Source: an uncultured Oscillospiraceae bacterium | GTDB taxonomy: Bacteria > Bacillota > Clostridia > Oscillospirales > Acutalibacteraceae | DNA: 64,000 nucleotides | Reading direction: 5' to 3' | Assembly (NCBI GenBank): GCA_900541905.1 | Contig: UQLQ01000003.1 | Coordinates: 1 to 64,000, forward strand | Shown: one piece after another, positions 17,036 to 26,572 of the stretch | Position numbering within the stretch: position 1 is the first letter of the stretch | Layout: each line of letters starts with the position of its first letter | Program-made: the position numbers and the translations under genes | The notes under the pieces: generated by a model | What the model saw: only the letters and a program-made list of their open reading frames with translations | The model's database searches: none | What the model was told of the DNA's origin: nothing

Positions 17036-18277
17036 ATGAAATTTCCATTTAGCCTACCTCTGTTGCTGGATGGCGCTACGGGAACCAATTTATTGGAACG
17101 CGGTATGCCAAGCAATGTGTGTGTAGAGGAGTGGATTTGTCAAAACCCGGCTATCCTTCAGCAATTACAGAAGGAGTTTATTGACGCAGGCGCACAAGCA
17201 ATTTATGCTCCCACCTTTGGCGCAAACAGAGCTTGTCTTGCGCGCTATGGTCTGGAAGATAAAGTTGAAGAATTCAATCGTAAATTGGTAGCATTATCAA
17301 AACAGGTTGCCAAACCTAAAAATATATTGGTAGGCGGCTCTTTATGCCCTACGGGACTTTTTGTTCCTCCCCACGGAGAAGCTGATTTTGATGATATCTA
17401 TGAGATATATCGTGAGCAAATTCGTGTGCTGGGTGAGGCAGAAGTAGATTTTTTGATAGTTGAAACACAGACCTCTTTAGCTGATATGAGAGCTGCTGTT
17501 TTGGCTGCTCGCAGTACCAACTTACCTGTTTTTGTTACCATCACTGTGGATAAAAACGGTCAAACTGCGACAGGAGGTACATTACTGCCTGTTATGATAA
17601 CCCTGCAATCTATGGGTGTAGATGCAATTGGACTGAACTGCTCTTTTGGCCCTGAAGATATGACCGAATTCATCAATGATATTGCCCAACACTCTCGAGT
17701 ACCTATCATTGCAAAACCGAGTGCGGGTCTTCCGTCCCATTACAACGGTGGAAACGGTTATCTTTCACCTGACGAATTTTCCCATCATATGGAATCTCTC
17801 ATGGAAGCCGGAGCTACTATCATTGGAGGCTGCTGTGGTACAACACCTGAACATATTGCTTCCTTACGTAGAATGCTCCAAAACAGACAGGACGATTTTT
17901 ACCATTCAGAACTGGAAACGGAAGATATTGATGATTATGCCGCTGCGATTGAAAGTGAATCTTTCTTTTTAAGCGATCACCTAACTTACAGCGAACCTCT
18001 CGAATGTTCTGTCGGTCTGGGAGATGATTTTATAGATTTGGATGACGAACGCGCCAACGTAGCCCTGGTAGAAATAAACAGTATTGATGATGCACTTCTA
18101 TTGGCTGAACACGGACATATGTCACGACTTCCTATCGCCGTAAGAGCCGAATCGTTGCCTGTTTTAGATGCTGCCCTCCGATACTTTCAAGGTCGGCTGC
18201 TGATCGATTCTGAGTGCTGTATTGAACCTGAATCTCTTGGTACTATCGCCGCAAAGTACGGAGCAATTGTATATTAA
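17036..18277 (+). CDS. Homocysteine S-methyltransferase-like protein with C-terminal extension
   Basis: 413 aa from ATG at 17036; a TTG at 17024 closer to GGAAAGG is an alternative start. Residues 1-285 form the zinc-dependent homocysteine-binding barrel of MetH-type enzymes, with LLDGATGTNL, the LNCSFGP cysteine and the GGCCGTTPEHI cysteine pair that bind zinc. The last 130 residues end in IAVRAESLPVLDAALRYFQG and IDSECCIEPESLGTIAAKYGA, which resemble the beginning of the MetH pterin domain but stop early. No B12 domain is present. It probably moves methyl groups to homocysteine with another partner; the substrate is uncertain. Confidence 0.82.
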   Translation: MKFPFSLPLLLDGATGTNLLERGMPSNVCVEEWICQNPAILQQLQKEFIDAGAQAIYAPTFGANRACLARYGLEDKVEEFNRKLVALSKQVAKPKNILVGGSLCPTGLFVPPHGEADFDDIYEIYREQIRVLGEAEVDFLIVETQTSLADMRAAVLAARSTNLPVFVTITVDKNGQTATGGTLLPVMITLQSMGVDAIGLNCSFGPEDMTEFINDIAQHSRVPIIAKPSAGLPSHYNGGNGYLSPDEFSHHMESLMEAGATIIGGCCGTTPEHIASLRRMLQNRQDDFYHSELETEDIDDYAAAIESESFFLSDHLTYSEPLECSVGLGDDFIDLDDERANVALVEINSIDDALLLAEHGHMSRLPIAVRAESLPVLDAALRYFQGRLLIDSECCIEPESLGTIAAKYGAIVY

Positions 18278-18311
18278 AAAAGTCCCCTTCAGAAACGAAG
18301 GGGACTTTTTT
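18276..18311 (+). terminator. Intrinsic terminator of the ddl-argS operon
   Basis: AAAAAAGTCCCCTTC, loop AGAAAC, GAAGGGGACTTTTTT; begins at the last stop codon. Confidence 0.92.
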
Positions 18312-18329
18312 AATATATTCTGTTATACA

Positions 18330-18983
18330 TTAAGCAAGACTTCCGCCAAATAGTCCTTGCATAGATTCAGCAAGTTCATCTGTTGTGCTTCCAGCTAACA
18401 ATTCTGTTAAACTGTTCATATTTTCATTGTCTGAACTTACATCCCATTTACCGTCTTTCTTTTCCATAGTCAAAGTAACAGTAACATCTTTTAACTCAAC
18501 AGAAGATTTTTTAGATTTAGCGGCATCAATTAAAAGAGTTATCATTTGTTTTGCTGCTTCTTCTTGAGTCATATTGCTTGTGTCATTCTTTGTTGCAAAT
18601 TCGGTTGCTTTCGCTAAAAATTCTGTAGAAACTACAGGAATAAATTTAGCCATATCCACTGCTTTACCGGAAACAGTTACCTTTGCTTCTGTATCACTAA
18701 CAGTTTCAACATTTTGAACTGTATATGTACTTTTACCAAAGAAACTATTCATCAAATCTTTTAATTGAGCTTCTGTCACACCGGTTGCTTCAAGATCTTC
18801 TTTGTTGTAACCTTCCAGTTGGCTGAAATCACCTGTCTTCAACGCATCCAATTGTGTCATAAGTGCACCATCAGGAGTGGAAGTATCATATTTAGAACTG
18901 CTGCCACAACCAACAAATATAGCACATACCATTACAGCGGCTGCTACAAGAGCGCCAATCTTTTTCACTGAACTTTTCATCAT
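18330..18983 (-). CDS. Secreted lipoprotein, DUF5105-like
   Basis: 217 aa from the second-position ATGATG at 18983, chosen because AGAGG lies 7 bases before it; an upstream in-frame ATG has no spacing for it. Signal sequence with a lipobox ending VGC, so it should be lipid-anchored on the outer face of the membrane. The rest has TPDGALMTQLDALKTGDF and repeated VTLTMEKKDGKW-type strands seen in Clostridia lipoproteins of unknown role (DUF5105/DUF4878-like). Family assignment is tentative. Confidence 0.75.
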   Translation of the reverse strand: MMKSSVKKIGALVAAAVMVCAIFVGCGSSSKYDTSTPDGALMTQLDALKTGDFSQLEGYNKEDLEATGVTEAQLKDLMNSFFGKSTYTVQNVETVSDTEAKVTVSGKAVDMAKFIPVVSTEFLAKATEFATKNDTSNMTQEEAAKQMITLLIDAAKSKKSSVELKDVTVTLTMEKKDGKWDVSSDNENMNSLTELLAGSTTDELAESMQGLFGGSLA

Positions 18984-19016
18984 ACTCATACCTCTTTTCA
19001 TATATTTTCCTCTAAC

Positions 19017-19045
19017 ATTATATAAGATTTGTCGAACTCTGTCAA
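19017..19045 (-). promoter_or_regulatory. Promoter of the lipoprotein gene
   Basis: Minus strand TTGACA (19045-19040), 17-base spacer, TATAAT (19022-19017): a consensus sigma-A promoter 34 bases from the start codon. Confidence 0.85.
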
Positions 19046-19526
19046 ATTTAGTAAATATGATATTATAATATTTAAATAAAGAAACTTAAATAAAATAGGC
19101 ATTTATCTCGGTAAATAATACTAACGTTTATATATATGATAGAATATCTATTCATTATGTATAAAACTTTTCGGATTATTTTTAGATACGAATCCCAAAA
19201 ATAGTTCAAATTATATTCTATTTCTAAATATAGAGCATCTACGGAGATTTGGTTAGAAAAAAGAAACCTGGATGAGTAATCATATTACAATATAACAAAT
19301 AATTTAATATGTGCACTGAAAAAATTTATCTTAGAGAAAAATTGCAAAACAATATGCTTTTATAGAATTATCTTTTCACGTTCACAGTCTTCTTGAACAT
19401 AGATAGAGTGTCATATCCATATCATTATCTCTCTTTTTTCTGTTCGTTAGTGTCCTTATTACATATGATAGCACTTCGTCATTCACATATTCGCCCTTAA
19501 TAGATACTTTTCCCCTGTAAAAATAT
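19046..19526. other. Gene-free AT-rich spacer
   Basis: About 480 bases between the lipoprotein promoter and the end of the polysaccharide operon. I see no open frame with a ribosome site, no tRNA and no strong hairpin. It may hold decayed coding sequence but nothing can be identified. Confidence 0.5.
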
Positions 19527-19562
19527 AAAAAGTTTAGCTCTATGGGTAGAGCTAAACTTTTT
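19527..19562 (-). terminator. Intrinsic terminator of the glf-polysaccharide operon
   Basis: AAAAAGTTTAGCTCTA and TAGAGCTAAACTTTTT form a near-perfect hairpin overlapping the stop of the last glycosyltransferase gene. Confidence 0.85.
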
Positions 19563-20535
19563 ACATACCTTTTACTTTTAGTAATAATGAAATAGTTGCA
19601 TAATGTTGCTTATCCAAAAGTTTTAAAACAATTTGTCTTGATTTTCCTAAACGATATAAATATTTCTGATGCATATAGTTAGGAACTTTTGTACTAATAT
19701 ACTGTCTTAATTGCAACAGTAATGGATGCTTATGATTAATTCGAGCAACACGTACAGAACCTAAATAAAAAGCATGATAAACAGCGATAAACTCCAGCTC
19801 ATCTTTATACTTTTCATATGCACCCTGTTCTTTATAATAATTTAATAAATCCTCTACCGCATCTACAATTTCAATTAATCTATCCGTTTTTAATGCGTTG
19901 GTAATAGAACCCTTTCTTTTTAAATAAAAATATAGTGGTTTATCAACAAAACCAAAAGTTTGAGCATGTAGATACAACTTAGGTATTGTCCTTAAATCTT
20001 CGTACCATGCCCTATCAGGAAATCGAACGCCACTATCAATAAGTATTTCTTTTTTTATTAGCTTATTACAAGCTATAGGAGAGCACATTAATAACTCACG
20101 ATTTTCATTCAGTGAACTGTTTGTGCTTTCAAAACCTCGTTCAATTTTAATAATTTCTCCTGATTCAGAAATAATTGTAAATCCAAATACAACAATATCT
20201 GCTTGCTTCTTATTTGCTTCATCATAAGCCAGTTTAAGAGTATCCGGATGGATATAATCGTCACTATCCACAAAAAGAATATACTCGCCCTTTACAGCCT
20301 CTATACCAGTATTTCTGGCACCGCCCAAACCCTTATTTTTTTGATCTATTAATACTACATTACTATATTTATTTTCATATCTTTGGGCAATTTCCTTACT
20401 TTTATCGGTAGAACCATCATTTACAATAATCACTTCATAATTATCAAAATTTTGATTTACCAATGAGTCCAAACATTTTTCCAAGTATGCCTCCACATTA
20501 TATACCGGAACTACAATGGAAACAGCAGGTTTCAA
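19561..20535 (-). CDS. Family 2 glycosyltransferase (EpsJ-like), paralogue A
   Basis: 324 aa. GT-A fold: N-terminal VSIVVPVYNVEAYLEKCLDSL, VNDGSTDKS, LGGARNTGIE and the metal-binding DSDD at about 91-94. Cytoplasmic with a basic C-terminus that may touch the membrane. The C-terminal half (PDRAWYEDLRTIPKLYLHA, FYLKRKGSI) is closely matched in the next gene, so the two arose by duplication. Last gene of the glf operon. Donor and acceptor sugars cannot be read from sequence. Confidence 0.88.
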   Translation of the reverse strand: MKPAVSIVVPVYNVEAYLEKCLDSLVNQNFDNYEVIIVNDGSTDKSKEIAQRYENKYSNVVLIDQKNKGLGGARNTGIEAVKGEYILFVDSDDYIHPDTLKLAYDEANKKQADIVVFGFTIISESGEIIKIERGFESTNSSLNENRELLMCSPIACNKLIKKEILIDSGVRFPDRAWYEDLRTIPKLYLHAQTFGFVDKPLYFYLKRKGSITNALKTDRLIEIVDAVEDLLNYYKEQGAYEKYKDELEFIAVYHAFYLGSVRVARINHKHPLLLQLRQYISTKVPNYMHQKYLYRLGKSRQIVLKLLDKQHYATISLLLKVKGM

Positions 20536-20563
20536 TTTTTATTTCCCCTTTCGTATAAAATAA

Positions 20564-21550
20564 TTATTGACTACCTAACCTTTTTAACTTTAACAGAGAG
20601 CTTAAAGCAAAATAGTTATTTTTATTTAACATTTTCAAAATTACCATTCCTTTAGAGCCCAATCTGTCTAAATATTTATTTTCCATATAGTTTGGAAAAT
20701 GGTCTTGCATATAAGAATAAAAAGTTTTCAATAAATGATGTTTTCTGTCCAGAGCAACTACATGTAAGGAACCCAAATAATATATATGATTTAATGCGAT
20801 AAATTCCATTTCTTGTTTATAAGCATCAAATAAATTCTTTTCTCTGTAATAGGAAAAGACATCTTCTACGGCATCTATAATCTCAGAAATTCGATCTGCT
20901 TTATCAATATTCATAATGGAACCCGGACGCTTTAAATATTGATAAAAAGATTGATTAATATACACAATTTTTTTTGCATAAATATATAGTTTCGTTGTGG
21001 TTCTTAAATCCTCATACCACACACGTGGAGGAAAACGTATACCTGTTTTTAAAAATAAATCTCTATGTATTAACTTATTCCAGGCTGCAGGAGCACCCAA
21101 TAATATTTCGGGACACACTCTCAGGCTATTACCTTTAAAAGAAATCTGACTTTCTTCTGACAATGTATTTCCATTGATATCTACACTGGTAAAACCAAAA
21201 ATAAGCATATCCGCATTTTCTTCTATTATTTTTTTGTATATGCTGGAAAGAGTATCCTTCAATAAATAGTCATCGCTATCTACAAACAAAAAGAAATCTC
21301 CGGCCGCATGTTCTATACCGGTATTTCTAGCACCACCCAAACCTTGATTTTGCTGAGTGATAAGTGTTACAAAAGAATACTCATCGGCATATTTTTGGGC
21401 AATTTCTCCACTGGAATCTGTTGACCCATCATTTACCAAAACAACCTCAAAATTGTCCAAAGACTGGGTAACAATGGAATCTAAACACTTCTCTAAATAG
21501 GATTCAACATTATAAATTGGAACAATCACTGATATACTCGGGGTATTCAT
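20564..21550 (-). CDS. Family 2 glycosyltransferase (EpsJ-like), paralogue B
   Basis: 328 aa, GT2 fold with VIVPIYNVESYLEKCLDSI, LVNDGSTDSS, LGGARNTGIE and DSDD. It resembles its downstream neighbour along its whole length, including the WYEDLRTTTKLYIYA and QYLKRPGSIM segments. Lies 28 bases before paralogue A in the same operon. Likely adds one sugar in repeat-unit assembly on the cytoplasmic face. Confidence 0.88.
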   Translation of the reverse strand: MNTPSISVIVPIYNVESYLEKCLDSIVTQSLDNFEVVLVNDGSTDSSGEIAQKYADEYSFVTLITQQNQGLGGARNTGIEHAAGDFFLFVDSDDYLLKDTLSSIYKKIIEENADMLIFGFTSVDINGNTLSEESQISFKGNSLRVCPEILLGAPAAWNKLIHRDLFLKTGIRFPPRVWYEDLRTTTKLYIYAKKIVYINQSFYQYLKRPGSIMNIDKADRISEIIDAVEDVFSYYREKNLFDAYKQEMEFIALNHIYYLGSLHVVALDRKHHLLKTFYSYMQDHFPNYMENKYLDRLGSKGMVILKMLNKNNYFALSSLLKLKRLGSQ

Positions 21551-21573
21551 AATTCCTCCTTAATGATCCAAGC

Positions 21574-23061
21574 TTAATTTACCTCTTCTTTTACCTGTTC
21601 TTGCATATCTGAATTCGGGAGTTGTTTTGCTTTTTCTTTCAAAGCCATTTTTTCTTGCCGTTTTTTATTTGCTATATGTAATGAATAACCTAAAAAAGTC
21701 CAGAAAATAAACGCATTCTGAGTGTTTACATAAAAAACATCGGGTGATACAAATGCTGAGGCACCTATGCTCATAATAGTGGCAAACAACGTAATGACAT
21801 ATAAATAATCTTTTTTTAACTTTTTGACGATTAACGCAAAAAGCCATACTAACGTTAATACTATGAATGGTGCAATGATAACAACACCAATAATTCCTTG
21901 GGATGCTAAAATATCAACAAACATACTGTGGAACGATGCAAACTCTGTTTGATCATTATTTATAATATAGGTGTCAGGAACTTTATCTTTTGCGGCATCA
22001 ACAATATTTCTAAAACCAACACCAAAAATAGGCGAGGCTTTGAACAGTTCTACGCCGCTTTCCCAAAGAGCAAATCTACGGTTACTAATATCATTTTCCA
22101 AATCTTGTTCGCGACCGATTGTTAAATCCGGTCTGTGATGAGTTATTCCGTCACTATTGTTTGGATCCTCAGTAATATTTTGACTTTGTGAAGTACTCAC
22201 CGCAGTTTGAATTGCATTATATCCCTTTTTGGCAAATTGAATTCCAAAAAAGCAAGCCAATCCCATTATAATTGCAATTCCTATAGCAACTGCCTGCGTA
22301 GAGAGCTTTTTCCAATTTCTTTTATTCGGATTGATGATCAATAAATATGCCATAACAATACTTTCAATTGTTAAACACATAAGTCCTGTCCTTGAATCTG
22401 AAAGCATTATGTAAGAAGAATACAATGCAATTAAAACCCAACAACCAATTTTAATCCATATTTTATGGCAAATTTTAAAGAAATAAAAACACAGTAGTAT
22501 ACCTACGCACATCGTTGTAGCCGCATTATTAGGTTCAGTAAACATCCCCCATAAGCGTCCCCACAAAAAGCCATAAAGTACACCCTCTGTACGTTCAAAA
22601 GCACCGCCTTGTCCGGTAATTAAAAAATAGTAACTTACAAAAACACCTATCAGTAAATAAGCGATTAATAAAATAGAGAGTATATGAAATTCTTTTTTAT
22701 AAAAGGCAGGATCTTTTGTATCATCACAGGCATATAAAACGCAGAACTGGAGCGCCATCCACATAAATCCTTGCACATTCTCCAAAATTCCATATTTGTA
22801 GTTTATGAGAGCCGACACAACAAAACTAACCAAAAATAGACCTAAAAAAAGTAAGTTTGGAGTTCTGATAAATCTTTTCAAAAATATGATGCGATACAGT
22901 AATACAATACCGCCTAATGCAGCTACAACATAAGCAAACATGGTCATATAGGTAGTATGCGCTGTAAAACTATTAAATGAAAGTAAGGTTAAAATTAAAT
23001 AAATTATTTTAAAAGGTGTCCCATCAAAGAAATACTGAATCCCTCTTTTTGCAATATCCAT
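21574..23061 (-). CDS. O-antigen ligase/polymerase-like membrane protein (Wzy/WaaL family)
   Basis: 495 aa with about ten to twelve hydrophobic helices spread along its length and a large external loop (about 300-370) containing RRFALWESGVELFKASPIFGVGF-type sequence, the hallmark region of the Wzy_C/O-antigen ligase family (the FGxGxxN area). Basic tail KKRQEKMALKEKAKQ. In a Wzy-dependent pathway it would polymerise repeat units outside the membrane. No flippase (Wzx) gene is visible in the window. Confidence 0.82.
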   Translation of the reverse strand: MDIAKRGIQYFFDGTPFKIIYLILTLLSFNSFTAHTTYMTMFAYVVAALGGIVLLYRIIFLKRFIRTPNLLFLGLFLVSFVVSALINYKYGILENVQGFMWMALQFCVLYACDDTKDPAFYKKEFHILSILLIAYLLIGVFVSYYFLITGQGGAFERTEGVLYGFLWGRLWGMFTEPNNAATTMCVGILLCFYFFKICHKIWIKIGCWVLIALYSSYIMLSDSRTGLMCLTIESIVMAYLLIINPNKRNWKKLSTQAVAIGIAIIMGLACFFGIQFAKKGYNAIQTAVSTSQSQNITEDPNNSDGITHHRPDLTIGREQDLENDISNRRFALWESGVELFKASPIFGVGFRNIVDAAKDKVPDTYIINNDQTEFASFHSMFVDILASQGIIGVVIIAPFIVLTLVWLFALIVKKLKKDYLYVITLFATIMSIGASAFVSPDVFYVNTQNAFIFWTFLGYSLHIANKKRQEKMALKEKAKQLPNSDMQEQVKEEVN

Positions 23062-23078
23062 AAAACACTCCTTAAACT

Positions 23079-24146
23079 TTATCTATTTTGCTTCACTTTA
23101 GCAAATAAAATAGGTAATTTGTTTTTTATAATAAAAATTCCTTTACCGCTTATATAGCAAGCATTGGTTTTTTTATTTTTTAAAAATCCACTTAAAGTTT
23201 TAACGATTGTACTTTCAGCAGATACAAAACTTATTAACTCTTGATACAAGTAACTATTGTACAAATGTTCAATAAATTGCTTTTGTTGTCGGCCTGTCAT
23301 TCCTGAACGCTTATCGCAATTTCTTTGTATTGCAGAAGTAACATAACGTACATAGATATTAGCTAAAATACGTTTTACTTCCTCTGTACACAAATCCCAT
23401 TTTTTATATAACTCCAGCATTTTGCTAATGCGCAACATATGTAAATCATAATAATCGGAAACAAATTTTGATGTTAAACCATAATCAACTTTTTTCTGGT
23501 AATGATATGGTGTGATGTTTAAAATATTTAATGAGTCAATATCCTCGACAAAAGAAATGCTAAACAAAATATCCTCAATTAAAGCAACTTGCTCATACTT
23601 TAGTTGTTTTTCACGCAAATAATCAAAATCATATAGCTTATTCCATTGATATCCCAGCAAGGTTTTTTCCTCTAAACGGATAATATGTGGTCTTAGTTCT
23701 TCTTTTGAAGAAAATAAATGTTCCGGATAGTCTACCTTTACACTTGTAGATAATCGATTTGCGTTGTCATAATATTCTTCAATTAAGCCCCAAATCACAA
23801 GCTTTGCAGGATTTTTGTGTATAGAATCTACAGCCAACTGTAAAGCGTCTAAGTCTAAATAATCATCGGAATCCATAAATAAAATATACTTTCCAGCTGC
23901 TAATGTCATACCTTGATTGCGTGCGTTACTTAATCCGCCATTTTTTTTCAGATGCAATACTTTAACGCGACTGTCATCTTTCGCAATTTCTTCGCATATT
24001 TCTCCACATCTGTCAGGCGAGCAGTCATCCACCAAAATTAATTCAAGATCTCTAAAAGTTTGTTTTAAAATACTTTCAGCTGCTCTATGCAAGTACGGCT
24101 CTACACCATATACAGGCATTACCACACTAATAAAAGGTTTATTCAT
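23079..24146 (-). CDS. Family 2 glycosyltransferase C
   Basis: 355 aa, GT2: ISVVMPVYGVEPYLHRAAESI, LVDDCSPDRC, GGLSNARNQGM and MDSDDYLDLDAL. The C-terminal half (LGYQWNKLYDFDYLREKQL, LIEDILFSISFVEDI) differs from the two downstream paralogues but resembles the next upstream gene in layout. Operon member, 9 bases after the next gene. Specificity unknown. Confidence 0.87.
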   Translation of the reverse strand: MNKPFISVVMPVYGVEPYLHRAAESILKQTFRDLELILVDDCSPDRCGEICEEIAKDDSRVKVLHLKKNGGLSNARNQGMTLAAGKYILFMDSDDYLDLDALQLAVDSIHKNPAKLVIWGLIEEYYDNANRLSTSVKVDYPEHLFSSKEELRPHIIRLEEKTLLGYQWNKLYDFDYLREKQLKYEQVALIEDILFSISFVEDIDSLNILNITPYHYQKKVDYGLTSKFVSDYYDLHMLRISKMLELYKKWDLCTEEVKRILANIYVRYVTSAIQRNCDKRSGMTGRQQKQFIEHLYNSYLYQELISFVSAESTIVKTLSGFLKNKKTNACYISGKGIFIIKNKLPILFAKVKQNR

Positions 24147-24155
24147 GCTTTACTC

Positions 24156-25214
24156 CTATCGTCTCGCTTTTAAAGATGCAAATAATTTGACATTTTTACC
24201 CTTAATAGAAGAAATAAACTTGCCTTCCATATAAGCTAAATTTACATTTTTCCATTTAATAGGCTTTAACATCAATTTCATATATGAAGAACGAGGTTGA
24301 GCCATTCTCAATGCTCTTATAACGTTTGGGTTATTCAATATTTTATGAATTTCTGCTTTTTTTTCAGCTGTAGACAAAGTGCAGTTCGGGGTAGTTACAT
24401 TTTCAATACATCCTACCACACGCTCTATATAACGACGGTGAATCATTTCCATACTTTTATAATCTTTAATCTGCCAGTATTTATATAAGTCTAACATCCA
24501 CTGATGTTCCTCTTCACGCTTATGATACATATCACTACGATACTTTGTAGTTTCGCTTTCCGCTCTGGCACGCATAAAATGATAATATTTTTTAGAAGTA
24601 ATACCGACACGTTCAACATCTCTAACAACGCTTAAATTAAATGGAAAATCATCCCAAAACGTATTGGAAAATCTTAAATTATGGTCGTTAATATATTTTG
24701 CAGAATACAATTTATTCCAAGGTGTATAAAGTAAGTTCATGTCAAATAAACGGTAAGCCTGTTCACGAAACTCTTGCTGGGACAGAAAAACTTGATCAGG
24801 TTGAGATAATTCTGTCGTAATATAATTATGATCATCATAATAAGTATCAATATAATAACCGGATACAACCAATTCTAACTGATGTTGTTCTGCCAAATCG
24901 TACATATCTTGCAGCATAGTGGGCTCAGCCCAGTCATCAGAATCCATGAAATAATAATATTTGCCTTTAGCAATATCCATAGCTGTATTTCTTGCACTTG
25001 GAGCACCGCCATTTTCTTTATGAATGACATGGATTCTGGAATCCTTCATGGCATATTCATCACTAATTTTGCCGCTATTATCGGGGGTTCCATCATCCAC
25101 AATTAAAAATTCAAACTCAGTTAATGTTTGATTTTGAATGCTTTCAATTGCTTTTCTAATATATTTTTCAACTTTATATACAGGCATAATAACACTGATC
25201 TTCACATCAGACAT
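24156..25214 (-). CDS. Family 2 glycosyltransferase D
   Basis: 352 aa, GT2: ISVIMPVYKVEKYIRKAIESI, LIVDDGTPDNSG, GGAPSARNTAMD and FMDSDDW. The C-terminal domain is rich in Trp/Tyr (YTPWNKLYSAKYI, NTFWDDFPFNLSVVRDVERV). 26 bases after glf. With glf providing UDP-galactofuranose, at least one of the four transferases here may be a galactofuranosyltransferase, but I cannot tell which. Confidence 0.87.
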   Translation of the reverse strand: MSDVKISVIMPVYKVEKYIRKAIESIQNQTLTEFEFLIVDDGTPDNSGKISDEYAMKDSRIHVIHKENGGAPSARNTAMDIAKGKYYYFMDSDDWAEPTMLQDMYDLAEQHQLELVVSGYYIDTYYDDHNYITTELSQPDQVFLSQQEFREQAYRLFDMNLLYTPWNKLYSAKYINDHNLRFSNTFWDDFPFNLSVVRDVERVGITSKKYYHFMRARAESETTKYRSDMYHKREEEHQWMLDLYKYWQIKDYKSMEMIHRRYIERVVGCIENVTTPNCTLSTAEKKAEIHKILNNPNVIRALRMAQPRSSYMKLMLKPIKWKNVNLAYMEGKFISSIKGKNVKLFASLKARR

Positions 25215-25240
25215 ATAACTTTACTCCTCTGTAAGCGTCC

Positions 25241-26347
25241 TTATTTACCGGATAGTTCTCTTTGTGCCGCATCTAATGCAGATGCAATTACTTTATCCAT
25301 ATCATAATATTTATATTCTGCCAATCTACCCCCAAAAATAACATTTGGTTCGTTCTTAGATAAGGTCTCGTATTGGGCATAGACTTTTTGATTTTTTTCG
25401 TCATTTACCGGATAATACGGTTCATCTCCCAATTTCCAGTCAGCAGAATATTCTTTTGTAACAACTGTTTTAGGCTGTGTTCCAAATTCAAAATGCTTAT
25501 GCTCAATTACACGTGTATACGGCGTTTCTCTATCTGTATAATTTACCACCGCTACGCCTTGATGATTTTGCTCATCTAATATTTCACTTTCAAATCGTAC
25601 ACTTCTGTACTCCAATGCACCATATTGATAGCCATAATAAGAATCTATAGTTCCTGTATAAACAATTTTATTGGCCAATGATGAAAGGTTCTCTTTATCT
25701 TGTAAGAAATCTACGTTTAAACGAACATCGCATGACTCTAACAGTCGTTCAATTAAAACATTGTATCCTCCTACGGGAATACCTTGATAACGGTCATTAA
25801 AATAATTGTTATCATACGTATACCTAACAGGCAAACGTTTAATGATAAAGGCCGGTAATTCTTTACAGTCTCTGCCCCACTGCTTTTCTGTATAACCTTT
25901 AATCAATTTTTGATATATATCTTGTCCAACTAAACTGATTGCCTGTTCTTCCAAATTCTTAGGCTCTCCTATAATTTGGGATCTTTGTTCATCTATTTTA
26001 GCTTTTGCCTCTGCAGGTGTTTTAATACCCCACATTTTAGAAAATGTATTCATATTAAATGGCAAATTATAAATCTCACCATAATAATTTGCGATAGGCG
26101 AATTAATATAATTATTAAATTCAATAAATCGATTTACATAATTCCAAACCTTTTTATCACTTGTATGGAAAATATGAGCTCCATATTCATGTACTGTAAT
26201 TCCTTCTACTTCTTTACAGTAAATGTTTCCACCCAAATGGTTTCTTTTTTCAATTATCAAACAAGATTTTCCGTTTTCAGTCATCTGTTGAGCAAAAACT
26301 GCACCAAACAGACCACTGCCTACAATTAAATAATCATATTTACTCAA
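25241..26347 (-). CDS. glf: UDP-galactopyranose mutase
   Basis: FAD enzyme converting UDP-galactopyranose to UDP-galactofuranose. 368 aa, normal length. N-terminal dinucleotide motif DYLIVGSGLFGAVFA, then LGGNIYC, HEYGAHIFHTSD (flavin/substrate contact His), KGYTEKQWG, and the C-terminal PNVIFGGRLAEYKYYDMDKVI. First gene of the minus-strand polysaccharide operon; it shows that the surface glycan contains galactofuranose. Confidence 0.97.
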   Translation of the reverse strand: MSKYDYLIVGSGLFGAVFAQQMTENGKSCLIIEKRNHLGGNIYCKEVEGITVHEYGAHIFHTSDKKVWNYVNRFIEFNNYINSPIANYYGEIYNLPFNMNTFSKMWGIKTPAEAKAKIDEQRSQIIGEPKNLEEQAISLVGQDIYQKLIKGYTEKQWGRDCKELPAFIIKRLPVRYTYDNNYFNDRYQGIPVGGYNVLIERLLESCDVRLNVDFLQDKENLSSLANKIVYTGTIDSYYGYQYGALEYRSVRFESEILDEQNHQGVAVVNYTDRETPYTRVIEHKHFEFGTQPKTVVTKEYSADWKLGDEPYYPVNDEKNQKVYAQYETLSKNEPNVIFGGRLAEYKYYDMDKVIASALDAAQRELSGK

Positions 26348-26399
26348 TTTCTTCTTAACACCTTTCGTAAATGTACAAACCTTCCCTTATACTTCGGAC

Positions 26400-26428
26400 A
26401 TTATAACATTTTTATAAATCGATTGCAA
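26400..26428 (-). promoter_or_regulatory. Promoter of the glf operon
   Basis: Minus strand TTGCAA (26428-26423), 17-base spacer, TATAAT (26405-26400), about 53 bases upstream of glf. Confidence 0.78.
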
Positions 26429-26572
26429 CGAACTAGTCTGCACAATATGTAGAAAAAAAGAATTTTCCATTCAAAATTTTATGTAATTCGTCTTGATTTT
26501 TGTTATAAGATTGAAATTTAACTCCAAGTGTGATTAAATAGAAATAATATTAATTTAGCAGAAGGTTTGTAT

